Shown: piece after piece, positions 19,226-28,310 of the stretch
Numbering within the stretch: the first letter of the stretch is position 1
Layout: each line of letters opens with the position of its first letter
Assembly: GCA_002077045.2 (NCBI GenBank)
Contig: KZ111145.1
Coordinates: 1,612,361 to 1,676,360, forward strand
Length of the DNA: 64,000 nt
DNA from: Rachicladosporium sp. CCFEE 5018
Taxonomy: Eukaryota; Ascomycota; Dothideomycetes; Cladosporiales; Cladosporiaceae
Reading direction: 5' to 3'
The notes under the pieces: model-generated
Seen by the model: the letters and a program-made list of their open reading frames with translations, nothing else
The model's database searches: none
Told to the model about the DNA's origin: nothing
Made by a program: the position numbers and the translations under genes

Positions 19226-22200
19226 ATGGCCACAGATACAGTCACGAAAGTCCCGATACTGGGTAAGGAGAGCATCATAGTTGATTATGGGCTTTGGAAG
19301 AGCTATGTAGCGAGGGATTTGCTGGCGAATATTGAGACGTCGACGTATGTGCTTGTCTGCGATACGAATCTCGCAAAGCTGGAATACGTGTCGACCTTTC
19401 AAGCGTCATTTAATGCGGAGAGGGAGAAGCTAGGGAAGACGGAGGAGGATGTCAGACTCCTCATCTACGACCGCGTCACGCCTGGTGAGACGTCGAAATC
19501 GCGGAAGACGAAAGCAGAAGTTGAGGACTGGCTGCTCGCGCAAGGGTGCACGCGCGACACTGTGATCCTCGCCCTTGGTGGAGGTGTAGTGGGCGATATG
19601 ATCGGCTTCGTAGCCGCGACTTACATGCGTGGTGTGCGCTTCTGCCAGATCCCGACATCCCTACTCGCCATGGTAGACTCGAGCATTGGCGGAAAGACTG
19701 CGATCGACGTGCCTATGGGTAAGAACCTAGTCGGGAGCTTCTGGCAGCCAGAGCGGGTATATATTGACTTGCAGTTTCTGGAAACGCTGGATAAAAAAAG
19801 GCAAGTCTGCAATGGCATGGCAGAAGTCGTCAAGACGGCTGCGATATGGGATGAGGTGGAGTTTGAGCGGTTGGAAGAGGGTGCTGGCGCTATCATGGCG
19901 GCGCTGGATCGACCTGTGGGGCCGGGACGGTTCGAGGGCGTGGAAGAGGTGTTCAAGAGAATTGTACTTGGGAGTGCGAGGGTGAAGGCAGAGGTTGTGA
20001 GTGCTGATGAGAGGGAAGGCGGGTTGAGAAATCTGCTGAACTTCGGGCATTCGATTGGGCATGCTTATGAGGCTATCTTGACGCCTGAGGTGCTGCATGG
20101 AGAGGCTGTAGCTGTCGGGATGGTGAAGGAGGCGGAGTTGGCGAGGTTTCTGGGTGTGCTGGAGCCGGGCGCTGTGGCGAGACTGACGAAGGCGATTGAG
20201 AGTTATGGGTTGCCGACGAGTTTGGATAGTAAGCTTATCACGAGGCTTACTGCGAAGAAGTGCCCTGTTGATGATCTGCTGGGGCGAATGGCGGTGGACA
20301 AGAAAAACGCTGGATCGCAGAAGAAGATTGTGCTACTTTCTGCGATTGGGAAGTGTCATGAACCGCAGGCGACCAAGGTACAGGACAAGATTATTCGGAT
20401 CATCCTGTCGCCTTCGATACTGGTCAAGCCAGGGGTACCCAAAGGCCTAAAGGCAGTATGTAGACCACCTGGAAGTAAGAGCATATCGAATCGCGTTCTG
20501 CTCTTAGCTGCCTTGGGTGCAGGCGAATGCCGAATCACCAACCTCTTGCACTCAGACGACACGCAGTTCATGCTCACAGCCATCGCCAAGCTCGGCGGCG
20601 CCACATACCGCTGGGAAGACGAAGGGCGAGTCCTTGTCCTCAATGGCAACGGCGGCGCTCTCAAGGCATGCAAAGACGAGATCTACATCGGCAACGCAGG
20701 TACCGCGTCTCGCTTCCTCACCACAGCCGTCACACTCGCTCAGTCGACTGGAGATGCCTCCCACACAGTCCTCACAGGCAACGCACGCATGCAAGAGCGA
20801 CCTCAAGGCCCTTTAGTCGATGCTCTCCGCTCCAACGGCGTCTCGATCGACTACCTAGGCAAAGAAGGCAGTCAAAGCCTTCCCCTCCGTATCGCAGCCG
20901 CAGGTGGCTTCGAAGGCGGCGACATCGAGCTCACCGCGAAAGTCTCCTCGCAATACGTCTCCTCGATCCTTATGTGCGCGCCTTATGCGAAGAAGCCAGT
21001 CACTTTACGACTGGTGGGTGGAAAGGTCATCAGTCAACTCTACATCGACATGACGATCGCCATGATGGCTACTTTTGGCGTGCACGTCACGAGGAGCAAG
21101 ACAGAGGCGAATGTGTATCATGTGCCTAAACAGCAGTACCAGAACCCGGCGGCGTATGAGGTTGAGAGCGATGCGAGCTCGGCTACGTATCCGCTCGCTA
21201 TGGCTGCCATCACGGGGACGACGTGTACGGTGCCGAACATCGGAAGTGCATCGCTGCAAGGCGATGCGAGATTTGCGATTGACGTACTCAGGCCTATGGG
21301 ATGTGAGGTGCAGCAGACTGAGAGTAGTACGACGGTCACTGGGCCTGCCGTGGGTGAGCTGCAGGCGGTGAAAGAGATCGATATGGAGCCCATGACTGAT
21401 GCTTTCTTGACTGCGTCGGTGCTGGCCGCTGTTGCGAAGCCGGCGAAAGGTGCGGCGACGACGAGGATCGTGGGGATCGCGAATCAGAGGCAAAAGGAGT
21501 GCAATCGCATACAAGCTATGCGTGTTGAGCTGGCGAAGTTCGGCGTCACCTGTCGGGAGCTTGAGGATGGGATCGAGATTGATGGTGTAGGCATGGAGTT
21601 GCAGCAGGCGACAGAGGCTATACACTGTTATGACGATCACCGTGTTGCGATGAGCTTCGCTGTGCTGGCGGGCGTGGCTCCGAAAGGTACACTGATCGAC
21701 GAGCGAGAATGCACGGGCAAGACTTGGCCAGGCTGGTGGGACGTGCAGCATCAGACCTTTGGCGTTGACATGGATGGCTTCGAGCCTGCCAAAGCGAATA
21801 CGAACGGCGTCACTACCAATGGCGTGAATGGCACGCACAACAAAGGTGAAGTCAAAAAGTCAATCTTCATCATTGGTATGCGAGGCGCAGGCAAGACTAC
21901 GACCGGCGGCTGGGCCGCAAAAATCCTCGGCTGGCCTCTCGTGGATATGGATACTGAGCTTGAGCGTACAGTGGGTATGACCATCCCTGAAATGCTCAAG
22001 GACAATGACTGGGACGGCTTCCGCGCCAAAGAACTCAATCTCCTCCAGACTATTATGCGTGAGAAGCCCACGGGCTACGTCTTCGCTACTGGCGGGGGTA
22101 TAGTCGAGACACCCGAAGCTCGCAAGCTACTCACAGACTGGACACAGGATGGCATGGTGCTGCACGTCACGCGCGAGATTTCGCTAGTGATGGAGTTCCT

Positions 22201-24034
22201 GAACCGCGACAAGACGCGCCCAGCTTACGTCGAGGACATGATGGGCGTATATCTCCGCCGAAAGCCTTGGTTCGAAGATATCAGTAATCTGCACTTCCAC
22301 AGCCAGACCGTGGATCCTTCGCAGATTGTCGCTGGGTGGAGCAGCCCGCTGGATGATTTTGAGAGGTTCTTGTGGACTATGACGGGGAAGAGCAGTGCGA
22401 TGAGGAAGATTCGACGGAAGAGGCACTCGTTCTTCGTTAGTCTAACGAGTCCACGAATTAACGATATTGTTGATATCGTTCCCGAGGTCACGGTGGGGGT
22501 TGATGCGGTGGAGTTGAGGGCTGATCTGCTAGTCGATCCGAAGACTGAGGACGGGCTGCCGAGCCCTGAGTTCTTAATCGATCAGGTTGCTACGCTGAGG
22601 GCGAACACGACACTACCGCTTATCTTCACGCTGAGGACTGTCAGTCAGGGTGGGAGATGGCCTGACGCTGATGTCAAGGATGGGTTGACGCTGTACCGCG
22701 TTGCGCTGCGTATGGGCTTTGACTTTGCGGATCTGGAACTTACTGCGCCCAAGGAGCTCAAGGAGTTTGTGCTCAGTCATCGCAAGATGTGCACGATCAT
22801 TGCGTCGCATCATGATCCGAAGGGTACGCTGTCATGGGCGAACGGTGCGGAGGACTGGGTGCCGCATTTCGGTGCTGCGAGGGAGTATGGCGATATCGTG
22901 AAACTCGTCGGTGTTGCAAAGTCAACAAACGACAATGATGACTTGAAAGCTTTCCACAGGCGAGTCAAGCAAGACCACCCCGATTTGCCGTTCATCGGTC
23001 TGAACATGGGCGATGCTGGCAAGATGTCACGAGTGACGAATGACTTCATGACGCCAGTCTCGCACCCAGCTATGCCGGTGAAAGCTGCGCCTGGCCAATT
23101 GGCAGCTGCCGATATCCGGAAGGTCCTTGGTCTCGTTGGTGAGATCGAGCCCAAGAAGTTTTGCATCTTCGGCACGCCTGTACAACACAGCAGAAGTCCG
23201 GCTCTGCATAACAAGCTCTTCGAGCTGACAGGTCTGCCTCACCACTACGGCTTGTTCGAGACAGACAACGCCAAAGACGCCGTAGAAATCATCCGAGCAC
23301 CCAACTTCGGCGGCGCAAGCGTGACCATCCCACTAAAACTCGACATCATGCCCCTCCTCGACGCCATCGATCCAGCAGCCGCCACAATCGGCGCAGTGAA
23401 CACCATCGTGCCCTCCACCGACCCTTATACCGGCAAAGTGACGTTGACAGGCTACAACACAGACTGGCAAGGCATGGTGCTCGCGCTCCGCAACGCCGGC
23501 GCCTCGCCCTCAACCACCTCTCCCGAAGCCGCCATGGTCATAGGAGGTGGCGGCACCGCACGAGCAGCCCTGTACGCCTTGCACAGCATGGGATATAGCC
23601 CGCTCTATCTAGTCGGCCGCAACAAGACTAAGCTCTCTGCATTGATCCAAAACTTCGACGCAAGCTACAACATCACTCTCCTCTCCTCCGAAGCCGAAGC
23701 CGCAGCCGCTATGCCCACACCCGCCACCCTGCCGCGCGTGGCGATCGGCACGATCCCCGGCGACTCGCCCATCGATCCCAGCTTACGGGAGATCTTGTGC
23801 CAGATCTTCTCAATGACCGAGGCAAAGGGGCTGGGCGATACTGTCCTACTCGAGATGGCTTATAAGCCGAGTATTACGAGTCTTATGCAGTTGGCTGGTA
23901 ATAGTGGATGGAAGACTGTGGCGGGTTTGGAGGCGCTTGTGGGACAGGGGATCCATCAGTTTAGGCTTTGGACGGATATTGTGCCGCTTTATGGGGTTTG
24001 TAGGGATGCTGTTATGGGGAAGGGGAGTACTTGA
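19226..24034 (+). CDS. ARO1: Pentafunctional AROM polypeptide (shikimate pathway steps 2-6)
   Basis: One uninterrupted exon of 1602 codons, the usual AROM length. Domains in order: 3-dehydroquinate synthase (about 1-390; MVDSSIGGKTAID, NFGHSIGHAYEAI); EPSP synthase (about 400-850; RPPGSKSISNRVLLLAALG, IGNAGTASRFLTT, YDDHRVAMSFAVLAG); shikimate kinase (about 875-1060; P-loop GMRGAGKTT, ATGGGIVE); type I dehydroquinase (about 1065-1290; the ASHHDPKGT segment); shikimate dehydrogenase (about 1305-1602; GTPVQHSRSPALHN, YNTDWQGM, GGGGTARAALYA). It carries DAHP-derived carbon to EPSP in the cytosol, leaving only the first and last pathway steps to other genes. A short Asn/Gly/Thr-rich linker lies between EPSP synthase and the kinase. 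All key motifs look intact. Confidence 0.97.
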   Translation: MATDTVTKVPILGKESIIVDYGLWKSYVARDLLANIETSTYVLVCDTNLAKLEYVSTFQASFNAEREKLGKTEEDVRLLIYDRVTPGETSKSRKTKAEVEDWLLAQGCTRDTVILALGGGVVGDMIGFVAATYMRGVRFCQIPTSLLAMVDSSIGGKTAIDVPMGKNLVGSFWQPERVYIDLQFLETLDKKRQVCNGMAEVVKTAAIWDEVEFERLEEGAGAIMAALDRPVGPGRFEGVEEVFKRIVLGSARVKAEVVSADEREGGLRNLLNFGHSIGHAYEAILTPEVLHGEAVAVGMVKEAELARFLGVLEPGAVARLTKAIESYGLPTSLDSKLITRLTAKKCPVDDLLGRMAVDKKNAGSQKKIVLLSAIGKCHEPQATKVQDKIIRIILSPSILVKPGVPKGLKAVCRPPGSKSISNRVLLLAALGAGECRITNLLHSDDTQFMLTAIAKLGGATYRWEDEGRVLVLNGNGGALKACKDEIYIGNAGTASRFLTTAVTLAQSTGDASHTVLTGNARMQERPQGPLVDALRSNGVSIDYLGKEGSQSLPLRIAAAGGFEGGDIELTAKVSSQYVSSILMCAPYAKKPVTLRLVGGKVISQLYIDMTIAMMATFGVHVTRSKTEANVYHVPKQQYQNPAAYEVESDASSATYPLAMAAITGTTCTVPNIGSASLQGDARFAIDVLRPMGCEVQQTESSTTVTGPAVGELQAVKEIDMEPMTDAFLTASVLAAVAKPAKGAATTRIVGIANQRQKECNRIQAMRVELAKFGVTCRELEDGIEIDGVGMELQQATEAIHCYDDHRVAMSFAVLAGVAPKGTLIDERECTGKTWPGWWDVQHQTFGVDMDGFEPAKANTNGVTTNGVNGTHNKGEVKKSIFIIGMRGAGKTTTGGWAAKILGWPLVDMDTELERTVGMTIPEMLKDNDWDGFRAKELNLLQTIMREKPTGYVFATGGGIVETPEARKLLTDWTQDGMVLHVTREISLVMEFLNRDKTRPAYVEDMMGVYLRRKPWFEDISNLHFHSQTVDPSQIVAGWSSPLDDFERFLWTMTGKSSAMRKIRRKRHSFFVSLTSPRINDIVDIVPEVTVGVDAVELRADLLVDPKTEDGLPSPEFLIDQVATLRANTTLPLIFTLRTVSQGGRWPDADVKDGLTLYRVALRMGFDFADLELTAPKELKEFVLSHRKMCTIIASHHDPKGTLSWANGAEDWVPHFGAAREYGDIVKLVGVAKSTNDNDDLKAFHRRVKQDHPDLPFIGLNMGDAGKMSRVTNDFMTPVSHPAMPVKAAPGQLAAADIRKVLGLVGEIEPKKFCIFGTPVQHSRSPALHNKLFELTGLPHHYGLFETDNAKDAVEIIRAPNFGGASVTIPLKLDIMPLLDAIDPAAATIGAVNTIVPSTDPYTGKVTLTGYNTDWQGMVLALRNAGASPSTTSPEAAMVIGGGGTARAALYALHSMGYSPLYLVGRNKTKLSALIQNFDASYNITLLSSEAEAAAAMPTPATLPRVAIGTIPGDSPIDPSLREILCQIFSMTEAKGLGDTVLLEMAYKPSITSLMQLAGNSGWKTVAGLEALVGQGIHQFRLWTDIVPLYGVCRDAVMGKGST

Positions 24035-24243
24035 GGTGTTGATGGTGTGATCTCGACATGAGCAGTGTGCAGCGGAAGTGCAGCGGAAGATGTTCAAGCA
24101 TGCAAGGGACGCCGGCATGAAAACATGGGGTACAGAATGCGTTTCCGGGCTGGTGACTGCATACATCTCAAGCAGCTTGGGTCCAAGACTCAAATCACTG
24201 GCATTGAGATCAAACGGGAACGCCTCACCACCAGCATACGGTC

Positions 24244-24761
24244 ATGTTGCGCCGACTCGGAGCCCTGCTGCTCTGCCTAGTCTGCGTCTCACCGGCACCA
24301 GCTCTCCCCTCATCGAGCCTCGAGACCTACCGAGAGGTGCGCTATCCTGCCGGCGTCCTTCCAGAGACCGACAACTGACACTTCAGACCTCCCTTCACCC
24401 TCGCCAAAACAGTCAATGCCTCCTCCGCCTCTACGCCACCATCCCCAACAACCCTTACAGCCCCTTCGCCTACTATAAAGTCTTCCACGGCTTCAACACA
24501 AACCTGAACTTCGTCAACCCGGGCAACAAGAATCCTCGCGTCATCCTCAACCTCGACGGCAGCTTGCAGATCTGCGCCGCCGCGCAGCAGTGTGTGCAAG
24601 CTGCGAAGAACCAGGGCGGCGGGTACTCGTCTGTGGATGTGCATTATAGGACTTCGACGGGAGTGTATGAGTGTGTGATGTACTATGGGGCGAATCGGGA
24701 CAAGATGTATTGGGATATTGGGGATGGGGATGTGGGGGAGGGGTATGGGTATAGTACTTGA
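24244..24761 (+). CDS. Candidate small secreted protein, two exons
   Basis: From the ATG at 24244 the first 20 residues form a classic signal peptide: Arg-Arg, a Leu/Cys/Val core, then cleavage after APA. A GTGCGC donor (24337), a perfect ACAACTGACAC branch region and a TTCAG acceptor define a 50 nt intron. Exon 2 (24387-24761) continues in phase, giving 155 residues. The mature part includes NPYSPFAYYKVFHG, NFVNPGNKNPRVIL and DGSLQICAAAQQC, with about four cysteines, and is rich in Tyr, Asn and Gly. I do not recognise a family. The splice is uncertain: the exon 1 frame continues past a TGA at 24376-24378 into another plausible reading, so a frameshift or a different intron is possible. Confidence 0.45.
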
Positions 24762-24918
24762 TGTGATGGAGGGACTGTGGTTTTCTGTGTAAAGCGATAT
24801 GAGGCAGGCTATTAGCATTCAATGTAAAGCACCTGCATTAACCTCATTTAGCTGGCGCAGGGATGAATTTCCGAACGGCAACGCAATCGAAATATGTGCT
24901 ATGCGACATCCGAACCAC

Positions 24919-26133
24919 TCATGCCGCTGTCGGGACTACAATTCCATTGCCGTTGGCGTGGTCATTCCCATTGGCAGCTCCAATCCCATTGGTGGCGCCA
25001 TTTCCGTTGGTAGTTCCATTCCCGTTGGTAACTTGATTTCCTCTCGTCTCCCTTTCCTTTATCCCAGCCCTCACACGCGGCAAGATATGGCGCCCATAAT
25101 CGATAGCATCGTTCAGGTTATCATACCCACGGATGGAGATGAGATCACACCCGAGATCGACGTAGTCTAGGATAGATTCTGCGACAACATCCCAGGAACC
25201 AACAAGGGCTGTCGAAGCACCACGAGCATTTGTCGCAGTCACAGTCGGGTACCACAGAGCACGATCCTGCACCTCGCCCTTCTCGGCAATCTCGAGCAGG
25301 CGCTTCGAGCCCTCATTCTGAGGCGTAACGCCAGCTTGCACCGGTCTTCCTCGTGGATCGGCAGAGTTGCCTTTAAGCGCAGCCAGTGTCTTGTGTGCCT
25401 TGACCCACGCGAGGTCATTAGTCTCTGCTACGATGGGTCTGAACGTCACCCAGATCCTTGGCCACTCCTTGCGGGGTCGACCAGCTTTCTCAGCTTCACC
25501 GTGAATGCGATCAATTTGCTGCTTGGTCTCCTTTAGTGGCTCGCCCCACAGCCCGAAGATATCACCCAGCGAACCACCAACGCGATACGCCGCGTCTGAG
25601 CTCCCACCGACTGAGATCGGGATCGACGAGCCGTTGACGGGCTTCACACGAGAGGCGAAGTTCTTGAACTGGTAGTGCTCGCCCTCCCAGTCGAAAGCCT
25701 CGGTGGAAGCCCAAGCACGTTTCAAGATCTTGATGTACTCCTCAAGTCTGGAATAGCGCTTGTCTTTGACCAAGAAGTCGCCTTCGCGTGCTTGGTCCTG
25801 ATCGCTGCCACCAGCGATGAAGTGGACTACGGCGCGACCTCTGCTGAGTTGATCGAGGGTTGCGAGAGCTTTAGCTGCCACTGTGGGGTACATTGTGTTT
25901 GGGCGGAGGGCGACTATGACTTTCAGCTTCTTGGTGTGTGCTGCGATATGCGCGGCTTGGGTGAAGGGGTCGAAACCTCCTGAGTCGTAGGGTTGGAGCG
26001 TGTAGTTGATATCATAGTCGTCAAGGTTCCTGGCGTATCGTGCGAGGTAGTCAGGATCTATGGGGGCGCCAGGGATGGGATTGAGCTCCGTGGAGGCATT
26101 GGGAAACGCGAGGGAAATGAACTCAACTGGCAT
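24919..26133 (-). CDS. FMN-dependent alkanesulfonate monooxygenase-like protein (SsuD, luciferase-like)
   Basis: A single-exon 404-residue protein of the bacterial luciferase-like superfamily. SsuD enzymes use reduced flavin and oxygen to release sulfite from alkanesulfonates. Matching segments are IDPDYLARYARNLDDYDINYTL, VALRPNTMYPTVAAKALATLDQ, GRAVVHFIAGG, RYSRLEEYIKILKRAW, PISVGGSSDAAYRV and ALVGSWDVVAESILDYVDLG. From about residue 370 the protein ends in a low-complexity tail of TNGNG-like units that bacterial SsuD lacks. No flavin reductase gene is near. The absence of introns and the bacterial-type family leave old horizontal transfer possible, but the family is known in many fungi. Confidence 0.88.
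   Translation of the reverse strand: MPVEFISLAFPNASTELNPIPGAPIDPDYLARYARNLDDYDINYTLQPYDSGGFDPFTQAAHIAAHTKKLKVIVALRPNTMYPTVAAKALATLDQLSRGRAVVHFIAGGSDQDQAREGDFLVKDKRYSRLEEYIKILKRAWASTEAFDWEGEHYQFKNFASRVKPVNGSSIPISVGGSSDAAYRVGGSLGDIFGLWGEPLKETKQQIDRIHGEAEKAGRPRKEWPRIWVTFRPIVAETNDLAWVKAHKTLAALKGNSADPRGRPVQAGVTPQNEGSKRLLEIAEKGEVQDRALWYPTVTATNARGASTALVGSWDVVAESILDYVDLGCDLISIRGYDNLNDAIDYGRHILPRVRAGIKERETRGNQVTNGNGTTNGNGATNGIGAANGNDHANGNGIVVPTAA
24945..25037. repeat. Degenerate minisatellite encoding Asn-Gly-rich tail
   Basis: Imperfect repeats around CCATT-CCGTTGG on the plus strand encode the Thr/Ala-Asn-Gly units at the C-terminus of the SsuD-like protein. Unit length is about 12-15 bp and units have diverged. 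Confidence 0.65.
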
Positions 26134-27000
26134 CTTCGCGAGCTAGTTTGACTTGGGGTGCGCAGAAAGGGAATTGGGAGGAGTATGAATAGAAGAAACG
26201 AGACTTTCACCCAGACTGTACTTTTTACCTCTTCGTCGTTCGCGGTTGGAGCTGTCGCATGGCGATGTCAAGCTACCTGAGCACGCCATTCGAAAGGTAG
26301 CCGATGCTCGGAGGGCTTACAAACAGCTTTGCCAAAGATGCTGCGCGGTGATCACCTGCCCTGAGTAGTGTCGCGATCGTTGTTCGACATGTTACGATGA
26401 GTTCGGCGAGAGGTGTAGTGTAATGTTTCATGCCATGAGCGGCGGTCGAGCTGCACGTGACGAGGCTGCGCCCTCTTGCTCCGAGTCCGTCGAGTCGAAA
26501 GTCCAGCTTCGCGACCTCACCTGATGCAGCATACACACGTCCTTCACAGACTTACGTCCACGCGGACTGGAGTTGTGCGGTCATGTCAATAATTACTCTG
26601 CGTCTTCGGGTGACGAGCACGACGCGGTCCCTGCAATTTCAAGCCCCGCTAGGTGAGGATCCCACGATGGCGCAGGATCCCTGATCTTGGGCAGCAGGCA
26701 AATGCAACCAGCTGTGTAGCCCGGTGTTACGCCCAACATCACGAATCGCCGTCCGGATGATGACAGTCTGACGATGGGATTTGCCAAAGTTGTCCGCCCA
26801 CTGGAGAGCAGTGTGCGGGCTGGCGTCTGAGCACTATGGACGGGCACACAGGTGCAGTGATCATCGTAACGCCATATTAGTACTTGGATCATGTGGAAGT
26901 AGGTGGAGGCCATCTTTTCTTCGTCCATCACTCATTGCTACTATATCGATGTATGAAGGGTATACACGCTGTCAATCGAACAGCCACCACCAACCTACTG
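26134..27000. other. Intergenic, nothing recognised
   Basis: About 870 bp. Several short ORFs on both strands lack coding character. It includes the promoter of the SsuD-like gene. Confidence 0.4.
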
Positions 27001-27384
27001 CTATGTAGTTCCAAGTCCCAGACTACGCGCTAAGAGCGCCGCCAACAATGCCCACAATGCCCAGCTCCCATCAGCTGCCCGAAGGCAATGCCCGGCAGAG
27101 CTCACAGCTTTGTTGCAGCTGCTTATGACCGGGCTCTCAGTCGAATTCGCCGCCGCCTTCGCGCAGGAGAGGAAGGTGGAGCTGCTACTAGGCTGACAGT
27201 ATTGGAAACAGCCATTATAGACCGAGACAGGGCCAGAGCAGCAGCCAGATAAGCCCTGCCATGGATTGTCTGACGGGTATGGTACACCGCAGAGTCCGGT
27301 GCTGTTGTCGGTGAAGATGCTGGGGATGTCGCTCTCTGCGAGCGCGCTGGCCGGGCAGTTCGCTGCATAGCCGTCAGTGTCCAT
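27001..27384 (-). CDS. Small cysteine-rich protein with C-terminal hydrophobic tail (GPI-anchor-like)
   Basis: 127 residues with nine cysteines, including NCPAS, GLCGVP, SGCCSGP, NGCFQYC and SSCNKA. A C-terminal hydrophobic segment (WALWALLAALLA) follows small residues, as in GPI-anchored or tail-anchored surface proteins. The pattern is reminiscent of secreted fungal Cys-rich surface proteins, but I cannot name a family. No signal peptide follows the ATG at 27384. The frame extends about nine codons upstream to a TAG, and another ATG (27437) lies in a different frame, so a missing first exon or a frameshift is possible. Without a signal peptide a GPI role would not hold. Confidence 0.5.
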   Translation of the reverse strand: MDTDGYAANCPASALAESDIPSIFTDNSTGLCGVPYPSDNPWQGLSGCCSGPVSVYNGCFQYCQPSSSSTFLSCAKAAANSTESPVISSCNKAVSSAGHCLRAADGSWALWALLAALLARSLGLGTT

Positions 27385-28310
27385 TACGATGAGGCACCAC
27401 TGGGAGTATTCGCACTACTGTTACGTGTAGCTGCCATGGTATTTTGACTTTATGTCAAGATAGGATAACCGGCGTTTGCAAAGCTCCTCAAGATATAATC
27501 GTACCGTCAAGGCTAAGACGCAACTCAGTCGCGGAGGTGGTTCTATGGACTGATGGCAGCGTCGCGCGACCTCGTGGATAACTTGAAGCTTTTATAAATG
27601 GACTCACGAACAGTAGCATTGGATCGTCACGCCAAGTGTTACAGCCCATACCACGCCTCATCCTTCGCGCGACTCTAGCGACTCTAGCGGAAACCTTCGG
27701 CGGTGCAAAGTCAGGTCAGGATTGGGCTGATAGTTTCGTTGCCTTACAACATCGACGTTGCACATTGCGACAGTAATATGCTGGCTGGCTGACAGATTCT
27801 ATCGCCTACAGAATTTGACCTGCACACAGAGACGGCGCAATACCGCTGCGCAACTAGACAAGCTACCGCAAGGCCTTGTACTGGTCATCTCCCAAAGAAC
27901 AGCCTTATGAGCGTGCCGGCTCGAGGGGCGAGGCGCGAAGCGATTCAAGAGTACTCGATCGCCGTGTCGAGATCTAGGTACTTTTGCCTACGCCTATGCC
28001 CTTACTCTGTCGCACCATCTGGTTACCACTGTTTGCGCCCCCTCAAAGGGTTCGTCGAGGTTCGTGGAAGCATGGGGTGCTGTGCTCTACTTCTTTTCCG
28101 CATGGCCAAACTTCGTTTACACAGTGAGGTAGGACTGTATGCGCTGGCGTAGCCAAACAAGGTAGGCTACAAGAGATTGCTGTGTCTATTTGTTCGAATC
28201 ATGCGCAATGCTGCGTCCTACACTACACACACATTCCTGCTCGCTGCTAGTAAGCAGCATAGCGAATCGTCATAGCTGGGAAGCGAAGCCAGAACATTGC
28301 TTAGTGGACG
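27385..28310. other. Intergenic, with a short tandem duplication
   Basis: About 930 bp. It contains a perfect short duplication (gcgactcta twice near 27668-27686) and a TATAAAT sequence near 27593. No gene is supported. Confidence 0.4.

Noticed and set aside
20527..21838. ORFs on both strands inside AROM
   Set aside because: The AROM frame is certain from its domains; these are shadows.
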